Of a stretch of DNA of 64,000 bases, positions 52,969 to 61,449 are shown one piece after another (within the stretch, counting starts at the first letter, position 1; every line of letters starts with the position of its first letter). Source of the DNA: Bradyrhizobium sp. 190 (GTDB lineage: Bacteria > Pseudomonadota > Alphaproteobacteria > Rhizobiales > Xanthobacteraceae); NCBI RefSeq assembly GCF_023073415.1, contig NZ_JADPJL010000008.1:744001-808000 (forward strand). Reading direction: 5' to 3'. The position numbers were made by a program, and so were the translations under genes. The notes beneath the pieces were generated by a model. The model did no database searches and was not told the DNA's origin. It saw only the letters and a program-made list of their open reading frames with translations.

Positions 52969-53534
52969 GCCGCGGCATAACTGTTCACTCAGAAAGTGCA
53001 CCGGAGATCTATGACCGCAAGACGGTCACGCTGCACTGGGTGACCGCAATCCTCGTTGCGATCGAGTTTCTGATCGGCAGAACGACGGGCCTTCTGCCGC
53101 GTGGCCCGCTTCGGGTCGACATCTGGTCCGTGCACGTCCTGTTCGGGTTTGCGTTCTCCGGCGTGGTGGTGGTGGGGTTGCTTTGGCGCACGACGCACGG
53201 CCGTAGATTGTCGCCGCTAAACGGCGGTGTCCTCCACTTGACCGCGGTGGCAACGCACCGGCTGCTCGATCTTCTATTGCTCATCATGGTTGCGCTGGGC
53301 ATCACCAATGTGTTTGCGCATGTTTTTCCGCTATTCAATCTTTGGCACTTTCCGAAATTCGGCGGAGACGAATTCATGCGCAGCATCAATGCATGGCACG
53401 GATTGATCGCAAATGTGATTATCACCGTAGCACTGTTTCATTCCGCGGCCGCGCTTTTCCATCACCATGTGATCAAGGACGAGGTCTCGCGCGGGATGTG
53501 GCCGACCCTGCCAGGTCGTGCGAACAAACATTGA
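52965..53534 (+). CDS. Cytochrome b561 family protein
   Basis: A di-haem membrane protein with four transmembrane segments. Haem-ligand histidines occur in TLHWV, VHVLFGF, HRLLDLL and AWHGLIANV. It passes electrons between quinol and a periplasmic acceptor. The start is uncertain: the frame is open to a GTG at 52926 inside the previous gene, and the TTG at 52965, overlapping that gene's stop, would give a more usual length (about 190 residues). No partner oxidoreductase is adjacent. Confidence 0.85.
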   Translation: MSRGITVHSESAPEIYDRKTVTLHWVTAILVAIEFLIGRTTGLLPRGPLRVDIWSVHVLFGFAFSGVVVVGLLWRTTHGRRLSPLNGGVLHLTAVATHRLLDLLLLIMVALGITNVFAHVFPLFNLWHFPKFGGDEFMRSINAWHGLIANVIITVALFHSAAALFHHHVIKDEVSRGMWPTLPGRANKH

Positions 53535-53942
53535 AGCGGAAGACGACGAGACCGCCATGTTGGCGCAAAGCGGTCGGTGACGTTCAGACGTTAGATCTCC
53601 TAGCTGCGGCTGGCTGGACCTAGCTCAAACTTCTCCATGATGGATTTGAGAAAAAGCTCAGTATTTTCAATCGGTTGTAGGATTGTGTGTGCACTGGGAG
53701 ATCAAAGAAAATCCAGAAACAGCCAACGGGGGCAGCTGCCGAAAGCGCTTCAATGCCAGCGGCGGGCCGATGTTTCGGGAGGGCAAATTAAATGGTCGCT
53801 TCTTCTCATTGCGGCCGTCGAACCGTGACGCCCGCATGCCGGCTGCAGCAAGCGGCCGCGAATAATCGCCCGCTTGCATTCCTGCTGTCAGCGCCCTTGT
53901 CTTGCGCTAGAGTTCAGTGCTCAAGACAAACACAGGTCCAGA
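53535..53942. other. Intergenic region with no supported gene
   Basis: 408 bases between cytochrome b561 and nicotinamidase. Several short open frames exist on both strands, but none has a ribosome-binding site, family motif or plausible composition. The nicotinamidase frame stays open upstream to 53874. No clear terminator or operator. Confidence 0.4.
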
Positions 53943-54566
53943 ATGCTGATCCGGCCAGGCAACGATGATTTGCTGCTTATAATCGATGTGCAGAACGATT
54001 TCTGCCCCGGCGGAGCGCTTGCGGTTGCCGACGGCGACGCGGTGGTGCCGGTCATCAATCGCCTCGCCGAACGCTTTGATCACATCGTGCTGACCCAGGA
54101 CTGGCATCCGCCAAACCACAGCTCTTTTGTGACGTCGCATCCGGGAGCCAACCCCTTCGACCGCGTCGCCATGCCATATGGCGAGCAAACCCTCTGGCCC
54201 GAACATTGCCGGCAGGGAACTGCCGGGGCGGAGTTTCACCCGGAACTGGCGATCGACCGGGCAGAACTGATCATCCGGAAAGGCTTTCGCACCGAGATCG
54301 ATTCCTATTCGGGATTCTTTGAAAACGACCGGCACACGCCCACCGGTCTCGCCGGTTATTTGCGCGACCGCGGTTTGCGGCGAATCTTCATGGTCGGACT
54401 CGCTACCGATTTTTGCGTCCATTATTCCGCCGTGGACGCGCGCCGGCTCGGCTTCGACGCCGTGCTTGTCGAGAGTGGATGCCGGGCGATCGATCTGGCG
54501 GGCTCGCTGGACGCCGCCTGGGCAGGGATGGCCGAGGCCGGCGTGCAGCGTGTCAACGATCTTTAG
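53943..54566 (+). CDS. pncA: Nicotinamidase (pyrazinamidase)
   Basis: From the ATG at 53943 the 207-residue protein has the full cysteine-hydrolase triad, Asp15 (LIIDVQNDF), Lys113 (LIIRKGF) and Cys158 (GLATDFCVHYSA), and the metal ligands Asp53, His55, His59 (QDWHPPNHSSF). It deamidates nicotinamide to nicotinate in NAD salvage. The upstream frame to 53874 lacks a good start. It lies next to the amide-regulator genes, so it may also have been recruited to amide use, though housekeeping salvage is the simple reading. Confidence 0.94.
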   Translation: MLIRPGNDDLLLIIDVQNDFCPGGALAVADGDAVVPVINRLAERFDHIVLTQDWHPPNHSSFVTSHPGANPFDRVAMPYGEQTLWPEHCRQGTAGAEFHPELAIDRAELIIRKGFRTEIDSYSGFFENDRHTPTGLAGYLRDRGLRRIFMVGLATDFCVHYSAVDARRLGFDAVLVESGCRAIDLAGSLDAAWAGMAEAGVQRVNDL

Positions 54567-54577
54567 TGCTGTAATTG

Positions 54578-55180
54578 CTATGCGGTTCGTGTGTTCCGGT
54601 TCGGCATTCCCCCGGCCGCGATGATTTCCGCGCTCAAGACCTCGATCGTCGTGCGATGGCGCATCGCGGTCTGTCGAATGAGTGCGAACGCATCCGTCTC
54701 CGACATATCGTGACCGCGCATGATCTGCAGAACGGCAGAGAGCACGACGCGCCGAGATCGAATGCGATCCTCCAGCTTTTCTATGTGTGCCGCGTCTTCA
54801 ACCCTTCGTTGGGCGGAATCGAACGCAACCACCAGCGCGGTGTATAGTCCCGCCGATCGCAGCGGCTTGACGAGAAAAGACGCCGGCCGCAGATCGAGCA
54901 GCCATTTCAACCGGCTGGGCGTTTCCGTCCCGATCAGCGCGATGATCGGCACGCTGCCTTTCCATAATGTGGCCTGATCGGACTTGATGGGAATGGCGTC
55001 CGCATCCATCAGGATGACGTCAACGGCCTGGTTCGGCGGTGGCGGCCCGGCCGGATCGTGCTCTGAAATCGTCATGCCGAGACGGCTGAGCTGGCGGCGC
55101 ACGATAGAAATTTCGCGCTCATCTCTCATCACCATGAGAGCGCGACGGCCGCGAACGGAGAAGGGCGAGGGCCTGGTCAT
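54578..55180 (-). CDS. amiR: ANTAR-domain antitermination regulator (AmiR-like)
   Basis: A 200-residue protein with an N-terminal pseudo-receiver (about 10-120; ALMVMRDEREISIVRRQLSRLG and VDVILMDADAIPIKSD), a short coiled coil (HIEKLEDRIRSRR) and a C-terminal ANTAR domain (about 140-190; VVLSAVLQIMRGHDMSETDAFALIRQTAMRHRTTIEVLSAEIIAAG). AmiR dimers bind paired hexaloop hairpins in leader RNA and stop terminator formation. It overlaps the AmiC-like gene by four bases, as in known amiCR units, and the amidase gene divergent from the pair has a matching terminator leader. Confidence 0.9.
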   Translation of the reverse strand: MTRPSPFSVRGRRALMVMRDEREISIVRRQLSRLGMTISEHDPAGPPPPNQAVDVILMDADAIPIKSDQATLWKGSVPIIALIGTETPSRLKWLLDLRPASFLVKPLRSAGLYTALVVAFDSAQRRVEDAAHIEKLEDRIRSRRVVLSAVLQIMRGHDMSETDAFALIRQTAMRHRTTIEVLSAEIIAAGGMPNRNTRTA

Positions 55181-56358
55181 TTCACGATACGCAGATGGGT
55201 TGAGCGCTTCGTCATTGCATCATTGCTCTTTCCCGGCCTCATGCCAATCGCTGCGAGATCGAGGTTCGAAAGATAGGGATCGGGACGTTCAGGGGCATCC
55301 GCCTCCCAGAAGATGTTGAACTGACATCCAGGCACGGAGCGTGCCAATCGCGGCGTCAGGAAGCAGTGATTGTTGTCGGGGTCGACCCATACCGGCCCCT
55401 GCGGGGAATCGTAGCGATGATTTGCCGCAGCGCGCCGCACGGCGCCGACGTCCGCCGAACCCGCGCGGCGGATGGCGCGAGCAAGCAGCATGACGCAGAC
55501 ATAAGTCGACTGTCCATCGACGGAGGGACTGCTGCCCGCGCCGTGGCGGGCCTTCCACCGCGCCACAAAAGCGCGATTTTCGAGCCCCTCGATGCTCTCG
55601 AAATAAGCAGATGAGGTGATGCATCCGACCGACGCCGCCGACCCGATCAGCTTGAGCTCGGGCTCGCACAGGCTGCAGCTCAGCATCGGAATCGAGAGGC
55701 CGGCATGCGACGCCGCCGCGTGCAGGGCGCGCATGAAGGCGTAGCTTGATTCACCCACCAGCGTATTGAACACAACCGGCGGCCTTCGGTCGACGACCTC
55801 ATTGACGATGTGGTCCACGGCGGTCTCGCCGAGCTCCAGCAGTCGTTCGGCAAGAATATGTCCGCCTGCGCTGGTCACAATTTCACGGATGACCCGGTTC
55901 ATTTCCCAGGTCCAGATATAGTTCGACCCGATGCAGAACACGTCAGTTGCGATGTGGTCCAGCATATGGCGCACGAGCGGCACGACGTGCTGATTGGGCG
56001 CGGCTCCGACATAGATGACGTTGTCGCTGCTTTCGAACCCTTCATACCGTGCCGGGTGCCAGAGCAACCGCTCGGTCCGTTCGACAATCGGGATGACCTG
56101 CTTGCGTGAGGCCGACGTGTAACAGCCGACGATATGATCGACATGCTCTTCGCGGATAAGATCTGCGCAGGCGGTATGATACCGGGCGACAACCCCGCCG
56201 GGGTCGCGCAGGTGAGGCGTGAACGTGAAATCGAATCCTTCGCTCTGATTGATTTCGTCGACCGCCATCAACGCGCTTTTGCGCATCTCGCCAGCCATCA
56301 TGGCGTAAGGTCCCGACTGGGAAAATACGAGGCCAAGAGGGATGGACGGCTTGGTCAT
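55177..56358 (-). CDS. amiC: AmiC-like amide-sensing regulator
   Basis: A 393-residue type I periplasmic-binding-protein fold with no signal peptide (MTKPSIPLGLVFSQSGPYAMMAGEMRKSALMAVDEIN), so it acts in the cytoplasm. That and the adjacent ANTAR gene identify it as the AmiC type, which binds AmiR and releases it when an amide ligand is present. The ligand-loop YTSASRKQVIPIVERTERLLWHPARYEGFESSDNVIYVGAAPNQH is typical of the AmiC/UrtA clade. Start is ATG 56358. A TTG at 56361 is also in frame. Confidence 0.9.
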   Translation of the reverse strand: MTKPSIPLGLVFSQSGPYAMMAGEMRKSALMAVDEINQSEGFDFTFTPHLRDPGGVVARYHTACADLIREEHVDHIVGCYTSASRKQVIPIVERTERLLWHPARYEGFESSDNVIYVGAAPNQHVVPLVRHMLDHIATDVFCIGSNYIWTWEMNRVIREIVTSAGGHILAERLLELGETAVDHIVNEVVDRRPPVVFNTLVGESSYAFMRALHAAASHAGLSIPMLSCSLCEPELKLIGSAASVGCITSSAYFESIEGLENRAFVARWKARHGAGSSPSVDGQSTYVCVMLLARAIRRAGSADVGAVRRAAANHRYDSPQGPVWVDPDNNHCFLTPRLARSVPGCQFNIFWEADAPERPDPYLSNLDLAAIGMRPGKSNDAMTKRSTHLRIVK

Positions 56359-56482
56359 CAAGTAGCTCGGGTGCTGTGCGGCAACTGTCTCTTCGCAGGA
56401 AAGCAGGCTTTGTTGCCTCGTATCATCAATCTGCGCTGCGCGTCATTCAAGCTATAAGCATAAAAAAGGTGCTGGCTTCGCA

Positions 56483-56512
56483 TTGACAAGGCCGGCGACG
56501 CTAAGACAGAAT
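56483..56512 (+). promoter_or_regulatory. Candidate sigma-70 promoter of the amidase operon
   Basis: ttgaca (56483-56488) and cagaat (56507-56512), separated by 18 bases. Transcription would start near 56519, giving a leader of about 180 bases that contains the ANTAR-type hairpin and terminator. Confidence 0.45.
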
Positions 56513-56565
56513 ATCTCGGTACGTGAATGCGTGCATGGCGAAAGAGTTCTCGCGCAGCCGATGAC

Positions 56566-56579
56566 GTCTGAGTGAAGAC
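56566..56579 (+). promoter_or_regulatory. Candidate first hairpin (P1) of the ANTAR target
   Basis: gtct (56566-56569) pairs with agac (56576-56579) around the hexaloop gagtga. The loop size suits ANTAR targets, but positions 1 and 4 (G and U) do not match the A1/G4 rule, so this assignment is weak. No better A1/G4 hexaloop hairpin was found upstream of P2. Confidence 0.25.
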
Positions 56580-56624
56580 TTCCAAGTTTCGTTCTGCATC
56601 GTAACCTACGCGACCACCGATATC

Positions 56625-56642
56625 AGCGGCATTGATGCCATT
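56625..56642 (+). promoter_or_regulatory. Candidate second hairpin (P2) of the ANTAR target
   Basis: ggc (56628-56630), loop attgat (56631-56636), gcc (56637-56639), extended by A-U and G-U pairs to 56625-56642. Loop position 1 is A and position 4 is G, the ANTAR-target rule. Its 3' arm is the 5' arm of the terminator, so the two structures exclude each other. Confidence 0.55.
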
Positions 56643-56674
56643 CGGGGCCTTTTCGGGCCGCGGATGGCTTTTTT
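56637..56674 (+). terminator. Intrinsic terminator (attenuator) before the amidase gene
   Basis: gccattcg (56637-56644) pairs with cggatggc (56661-56668) with one U-G pair, enclosing a further ggcc/ggcc pairing and a small loop, and tttttt follows at 56669-56674. It ends only 24 bases before the amidase ATG, so read-through must be allowed by antitermination. Confidence 0.82.
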
Positions 56675-56698
56675 CGTTTTGTCTCCCAAAGACGGGAA

Positions 56699-58222
56699 AT
56701 GGGCATGGCAGTTCGCCTTCCGACGCTGGACCAGATTGATCGTCTCGGATCTGACTTTGGTCTCGTTCTCACCGCAGACGAGATTGCTGGATTTCAGGAG
56801 GCCTTCAAGGGACCGCTGGCCTCCTACGGCCGGTTGGACGAGTTGGTGCCGCCAGCCCTGGCGCCGATTGCGCCGCGATCGCCGGGCTACCGGCCTGCGG
56901 CATCGGAAAATCCTTACGGCGCCTGGTACTGGAAAACGAATATCAAGACTGGCGCGGAAGGACTGTTGAGCGGCAAGAAGGTCGCGATCAAGGACAACAT
57001 CTGTGTCGCCGGCGTCCCGATGATGAACGGCTCGGCGCTGCTTGAAGGTTATGTGCCGGAACTTGATGCTACCGTCGTAACACGGATCCTCGAAGCCGGA
57101 GGCACTATCGCCGGCAAGGCCGCCTGCGAGGACCTCTGCTTTTCAGGGGCGAGTCATACCTGCGCAGGCGGCGTGATCCGTAACCCGCATAATCCGGCCC
57201 ACAGCGCCGGCGGCTCGTCCGGCGGCAGCGCCGCGCTGGTGGCGGCCGGTGAAGTACCGATGGCGCTCGGCGGAGACCAGGGCGGCTCGATCCGTACACC
57301 GTCAAGCTGGTGTGGCGTTTATGGTCTGAAGCCGACCTGGGGCCTGGTGCCGACCACCGGCTCCATGCCGATCAGCTACTCCGTCGATCATTGCGGTCCG
57401 ATGTGCGCGTCGGTTGAGGACGTTGCGCGCCTGTTGACCGTTATCGCTGGCCACGACGGCTGGGATACCCGAACGATCGCAGCGCGCACCGGCGACTATA
57501 TGGCCGCGCTCGGCAATCCCGCGAAGGGACTGCGCATTGGCGTGCTGCGCGAAGGATTTGGCCATCCGGAGAGCGATCCCGCGGTCAACGAGAAGGTGCG
57601 GCAAACCATTGCGGCGCTCGGGCGGGCCGGCATCGCAAGCGAAGAGGTCTCCGTGCCCTGGCATCTCGATGGACCGCATGTCTGGAGCGGCATCATTTTG
57701 GAAGGCGCTGCCGAGATGATGCTCAAGGGCTATGGCGTCGGCAACAACATCCAGGGCTACTATCCGCTCTCGATGCAGGAGGCCCTTGCGCGCGGCATGG
57801 GGACGCGGATCAACGACGTGTCGCCGACCGTCAAACTGGTGCTGATGCTCGGCGAGTACATGCATCGTCATTATCACGGGCGCTATCATTCGAAGGCGCA
57901 AAATCTCCGGGGGCTGCTGCGGCGCGCCTATGACGAGGCGCTTGGAAAATTCGATGCGCTGGTGATGCCGACCATTCCCTTCACCGCAACGCCGATCCCG
58001 CCGCCCGATGCGCCGCTGAACACCGTGATCGATACCGCACTTAATATGCAAGCTAACACCTGCTCGTTCGACGTTTCCGGCCATCCTGCCTTCACCGTGC
58101 CATGCGGCCGCGTCAATGGTTTGCCGGTCGGTCTGATGCTGGTCGGGCGTCACTTCGAGGAAGCGACATTGATACGTCTGGCTCGGGCGATCGAGGCCGA
58201 TGGAGACTGGAAGTTGAACTAG
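56699..58222 (+). CDS. Amidase (amidase signature family)
   Basis: A 507-residue amidase-signature enzyme with the Ser-cisSer-Lys triad intact: Lys98 (VAIKDN), Ser173 (AGGSSGGSAAL) and nucleophile Ser197 (GGDQGGSIRTPSS). The N-terminal helical extension (about 1-75) and GAWYWKTNIK are typical of the Rhodococcus-type enantioselective amidases. It hydrolyses carboxamides to acid and ammonia. A second in-frame ATG is at 56705. It heads the amide operon and is preceded by an antitermination leader, so it is the main AmiR target. Confidence 0.93.
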   Translation: MGMAVRLPTLDQIDRLGSDFGLVLTADEIAGFQEAFKGPLASYGRLDELVPPALAPIAPRSPGYRPAASENPYGAWYWKTNIKTGAEGLLSGKKVAIKDNICVAGVPMMNGSALLEGYVPELDATVVTRILEAGGTIAGKAACEDLCFSGASHTCAGGVIRNPHNPAHSAGGSSGGSAALVAAGEVPMALGGDQGGSIRTPSSWCGVYGLKPTWGLVPTTGSMPISYSVDHCGPMCASVEDVARLLTVIAGHDGWDTRTIAARTGDYMAALGNPAKGLRIGVLREGFGHPESDPAVNEKVRQTIAALGRAGIASEEVSVPWHLDGPHVWSGIILEGAAEMMLKGYGVGNNIQGYYPLSMQEALARGMGTRINDVSPTVKLVLMLGEYMHRHYHGRYHSKAQNLRGLLRRAYDEALGKFDALVMPTIPFTATPIPPPDAPLNTVIDTALNMQANTCSFDVSGHPAFTVPCGRVNGLPVGLMLVGRHFEEATLIRLARAIEADGDWKLN

Positions 58223-58289
58223 GACGAACGAGTCAAATCTGACTTTTGGCGTGCGATTTGCATTGTCGCCAAGCTTCGAGGATCTCGCG

Positions 58290-59288
58290 ATGACCGACGA
58301 CCTTTGGCTCAAGACCTCGATCATGGCAAAGCGCGGCCTTGCCAAAGGCCAGGCTGGAAAGCGCCATGAGCTCACGATCGAGGGGCAGGGCAATTTTCAC
58401 TACGTCTATGGACCTTACACGAAGCCGGTTCTCACCATCGACCCCGGCGACATCGTCGCGGTCGAGACCGAAGACGCCTTCGGCGGCGTCATCACCAGCG
58501 AGCAGGACAGCCCGACGGCGAAGTTGAAGTTTCCCTTCCTCAATCCGCAATGCGGTCCGATCGCCATTAACGGGATCGAGAAGGGCGATTGTCTGGCCGT
58601 GCATATTCATGCCGTGGAGACAAGGGGCGCGCAGCCGGCCGGCAAGACCTGCATTATTCCGGAATTCGGTGGCCTTGTCGGAACGGCGTCCACAGCGTTG
58701 CTCAATCCGCCATTACCCGAACGGGTGAGGGTGATGCACGTCGACAAGGATGGCGTGCGCTGGAGCGACAAGATCACGCTGCCTTATCAGCCGTTCATCG
58801 GAACCATTGGAATTTCCCCTGAGATCGAGGCGATCTCGTCGCTGCAGCCGGATTATCACGGTGGCAATATGGACCTGCCGGATGTCGCGCCCGGCGCGAT
58901 CCTGTACTTCCCCGTGCATGTCAAAGGTGGCTTTCTCTATGTCGGCGATTGCCACGCCGCCCAGGGCGATGGCGAATTGTCAGGCGTGGCGATCGAACAG
59001 CGTGCCACCGTCACGATGCAGATCGACGTCATCAAGGGCTGGAGCTTTGCCTGGCCGCGGCTTGAGACAAAGGATTTTGTCATGACGATCGGCAGCGCCC
59101 GACCGCTCGAAGACGCGGCGCGCATCTCCTATCGCGAACTGGTTCGCTGGATGAGCGCGGATTACGGCTTCGACGAGATCGACGCCTACATGCTGCTCAG
59201 CCAGGCCGGACGGATTCGGCTCGGCAACATGGTCGACCCGAAATACACGATGGGCGCGTCAATACTGAAAAAATACCTGATTTCATGA
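58290..59288 (+). CDS. Acetamidase/formamidase family protein
   Basis: The ATG at 58290 gives a 332-residue protein of the FmdA/AmdA family. Conserved segments include HELTIEGQGNFHYVYGPYTKPVLTIDPGDIVAVETEDAFGG, the metal/active region GDCLAVHIHAVE, GDCHAAQGDGELSGVAIEQRATV (binding-site Asp/His) and the aromatic-acid stretch at about 295-320. These enzymes hydrolyse formamide or acetamide. It is 67 bases after the amidase and co-transcribed, so the locus handles both larger and short amides. Confidence 0.93.
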   Translation: MTDDLWLKTSIMAKRGLAKGQAGKRHELTIEGQGNFHYVYGPYTKPVLTIDPGDIVAVETEDAFGGVITSEQDSPTAKLKFPFLNPQCGPIAINGIEKGDCLAVHIHAVETRGAQPAGKTCIIPEFGGLVGTASTALLNPPLPERVRVMHVDKDGVRWSDKITLPYQPFIGTIGISPEIEAISSLQPDYHGGNMDLPDVAPGAILYFPVHVKGGFLYVGDCHAAQGDGELSGVAIEQRATVTMQIDVIKGWSFAWPRLETKDFVMTIGSARPLEDAARISYRELVRWMSADYGFDEIDAYMLLSQAGRIRLGNMVDPKYTMGASILKKYLIS

Positions 59289-59318
59289 GTCATCGGCAAC
59301 CGCGAGGAGGACAGGGCC

Positions 59319-60542
59319 ATGAGAGTCAATCGCAGAACGTTTTTGCAAAGTACGGCTGCTACCGCTGCCGCCGGGATGTTTTCCTCCAGCGCTTGGGCGG
59401 AAGATCCGATCAACGTGGCCAGCATCCACGATCTCTCCGGCGGCCTCGATATCTACGGCAAGCCGATGGTCGACGCCTTGACCCTTGCCATCGAGGAAGC
59501 CAATGCGGCAGGCGGCTTGCTGGGCCGGCAGATCAAGCTGATCAACTACGACACCCAGTCCAACATGCAGCTCTACACGCAGTTCGCGCAGCAGGCGGCG
59601 CTGAAGGACAAGGTCGCGGTAGTCCATGGCGGCATCACCTCGGCCTCCCGCGAGGTAATCCGGCCGGTGCTCGGCAAATTCAAGACATTGTATTTCTACA
59701 ACACCCAATATGAGGGTGGCGTCTGCGACCGCAACCAGTTCGATACCGGCGTGACCCCGGCGCAGACGGTGGAAAAGCTGGTGCCTCACGCCATGAAGAA
59801 ATGGGGCAAGAAGGTTTACGTGATCGCGGCCGACTACAACTACGGCCAGATCACCTCGCAATGGGTGAAGAAATACGTCACTGAAAATGGCGGCGAGGTA
59901 CCTTCGATCGACTTCTTCCCGCTCGACGTCACCAATTTCGGCCCGACCATCTCCAAGATCCAGGCGGCGAAGCCCGACTTCGTCTGGTCGGCGCTGGTCG
60001 GCGGCGCCCATATCTCGTTCTACCGCCAATGGGCGGCCGCCGGCATGCGCAAGAGCATTCCGATGGCGTCAACCACCTTTGCAGTCGGCAACGAGCACAT
60101 CGTGCTGTCGCCGGACGAGTGCAACGGCATGCTGGTCTGCTACAACTACTTCCAGGATCTGAAGAACCCGGTGAACGAGAAATTTGTCGCCAGCTTCCAC
60201 AAGCGGTTTGGCGCCGATTACCCAAACATTACCGAACTTGCGATGGGAACCTACCAGGGGTTCCGGCTATGGGCAGAAGCGGTCAAGAAGGCCGGGAGCG
60301 TCGATCGGATCAAGGTTATCGATGCTCTCGAGACCGGGATCAGCATCGATGCGCCGTCCGGCAAGGTCACGATCGATCCGCCGACGCATCATTGCGTGCT
60401 CGACGTGCACATCGCCGAAGTTGCCGACAAGAAGCTCAAGGTGCTCGAAGATTTCGCCCAGCAGAAGCCGGCCGATACCGCTGCTGTCTGCGACCTCATC
60501 AAGAACCCGAACGACAACCAGCAATACGTAATCAAGATTTGA
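59319..60542 (+). CDS. Amide/urea-type ABC substrate-binding protein
   Basis: A 407-residue periplasmic binding protein with a twin-arginine leader (NRRTFLQSTAATAAAGMFSSSAWAE) and mature start INVASIHDLSGGLDIYGKPMVDALTLAIEEANAAGG. It belongs to the UrtA/FmdD/AmiC-related clade that captures urea and short-chain amides. It is 30 bases after the formamidase and before an Urt-like permease pair, the same order as the Methylophilus fmd genes. Ligand inferred: a short amide or its carboxamide product. Confidence 0.93.
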   Translation: MRVNRRTFLQSTAATAAAGMFSSSAWAEDPINVASIHDLSGGLDIYGKPMVDALTLAIEEANAAGGLLGRQIKLINYDTQSNMQLYTQFAQQAALKDKVAVVHGGITSASREVIRPVLGKFKTLYFYNTQYEGGVCDRNQFDTGVTPAQTVEKLVPHAMKKWGKKVYVIAADYNYGQITSQWVKKYVTENGGEVPSIDFFPLDVTNFGPTISKIQAAKPDFVWSALVGGAHISFYRQWAAAGMRKSIPMASTTFAVGNEHIVLSPDECNGMLVCYNYFQDLKNPVNEKFVASFHKRFGADYPNITELAMGTYQGFRLWAEAVKKAGSVDRIKVIDALETGISIDAPSGKVTIDPPTHHCVLDVHIAEVADKKLKVLEDFAQQKPADTAAVCDLIKNPNDNQQYVIKI

Positions 60543-60582
60543 GGGCGGGTCTGCCCCCGGATCTTGCTTGGGAAAGGTGAAC

Positions 60583-61449
60583 GTGGGTCTCGTTGCTCTC
60601 CTGGCAATCCAGGTCCTTTACGCGATAGCCAGCCTGGCGCTGATCAGCGTCGGGCTGGCGATTATCTTCGGCATGATGCGCGTCATCAACCTCGCCCATG
60701 GCGAGTTCCTGATGCTCGGCGGTTATGCGGCGATCGTTGCGACCAGCCACGGCATCAGCATCTGGCTGTCGATGCTGGTGGTCGCGCCTATCGTGGTCGG
60801 CATCATCGGCGTCGTCGTCGAGCGCACCATTATCCGCTTTCTTTATGGTCGCATGATCGACACCATGCTCGCGACCTGGGGTCTCAGCCTGTTCCTGGTC
60901 GGGCTGACGACGGCGATCTTCGGCAATACCACCGTCGGCATTTCGGCGCCGCTCGGCAGTTTCCAGATCGGCGCCTATCGCACCAGCGCCTACACGCTGT
61001 TCGTGATCGCGGTTGCGGCCGTGGTGCTGGCGGCGATCTTCGCCGTGATGCGCTGGACACGGCTCGGGCTGATTGCCCGTGGCACGATGCAGAACGCCAA
61101 CATGGCGGCGGCGCTTGGTGTCAATCCGCCCCGCGTCTACGCTATTACTTTCGGCGTCGGCGCCGCGTTGTCGGGTCTCGCCGGCGCCGTGCTGGCGCCG
61201 GTCTCCGGCGTGTTTCCGACCATCGGCGTCGCCTATATCGCCAAATCCTTCATCACGGTGATCGGCGGTGGCGCCGCTATCCTCACCGGCACGGTTTCGG
61301 CGTCCGCGCTGTTCGGCACGATCAATCAGATCGCTACCTTCGTCACCACGCCCGTGTTCGGCGAGGTGGCCTTGCTCGGCGCCGCCATCGTCCTGATCCG
61401 CCTGCTGCCGCAAGGCATCACTGGCCGCTTTTTCCGGAGAGGGCTGTGA
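60583..61449 (+). CDS. ABC permease, LivH/UrtB type
   Basis: A 288-residue inner-membrane permease with about eight hydrophobic segments. LivH motif MMRVINLAHGEFLMLGGYAA, and the second conserved region FGVGAALSGLAGAVLAPVSGVFPTIG. Start is taken as the GTG at 60583, which follows aaagg by five bases. The frame stays open to 60568 (TTG), and a GTG at 60577 is also possible. The stop overlaps the start of the next permease. Confidence 0.92.
   Translation: MGLVALLAIQVLYAIASLALISVGLAIIFGMMRVINLAHGEFLMLGGYAAIVATSHGISIWLSMLVVAPIVVGIIGVVVERTIIRFLYGRMIDTMLATWGLSLFLVGLTTAIFGNTTVGISAPLGSFQIGAYRTSAYTLFVIAVAAVVLAAIFAVMRWTRLGLIARGTMQNANMAAALGVNPPRVYAITFGVGAALSGLAGAVLAPVSGVFPTIGVAYIAKSFITVIGGGAAILTGTVSASALFGTINQIATFVTTPVFGEVALLGAAIVLIRLLPQGITGRFFRRGL

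Noticed and set aside
53637..53879. Small open frames of 60-70 codons between b561 and pncA
   Set aside because: No ribosome-binding site, hydrophobic pattern or family motif in any of them.
57302..58393. 363-codon minus-strand open frame
   Set aside because: Antisense of amidase and formamidase; no start context or motif.
60543..60556. gggc/gccc hairpin between the binding protein and permease genes
   Set aside because: Only four pairs; such chance stems are common in GC-rich DNA.
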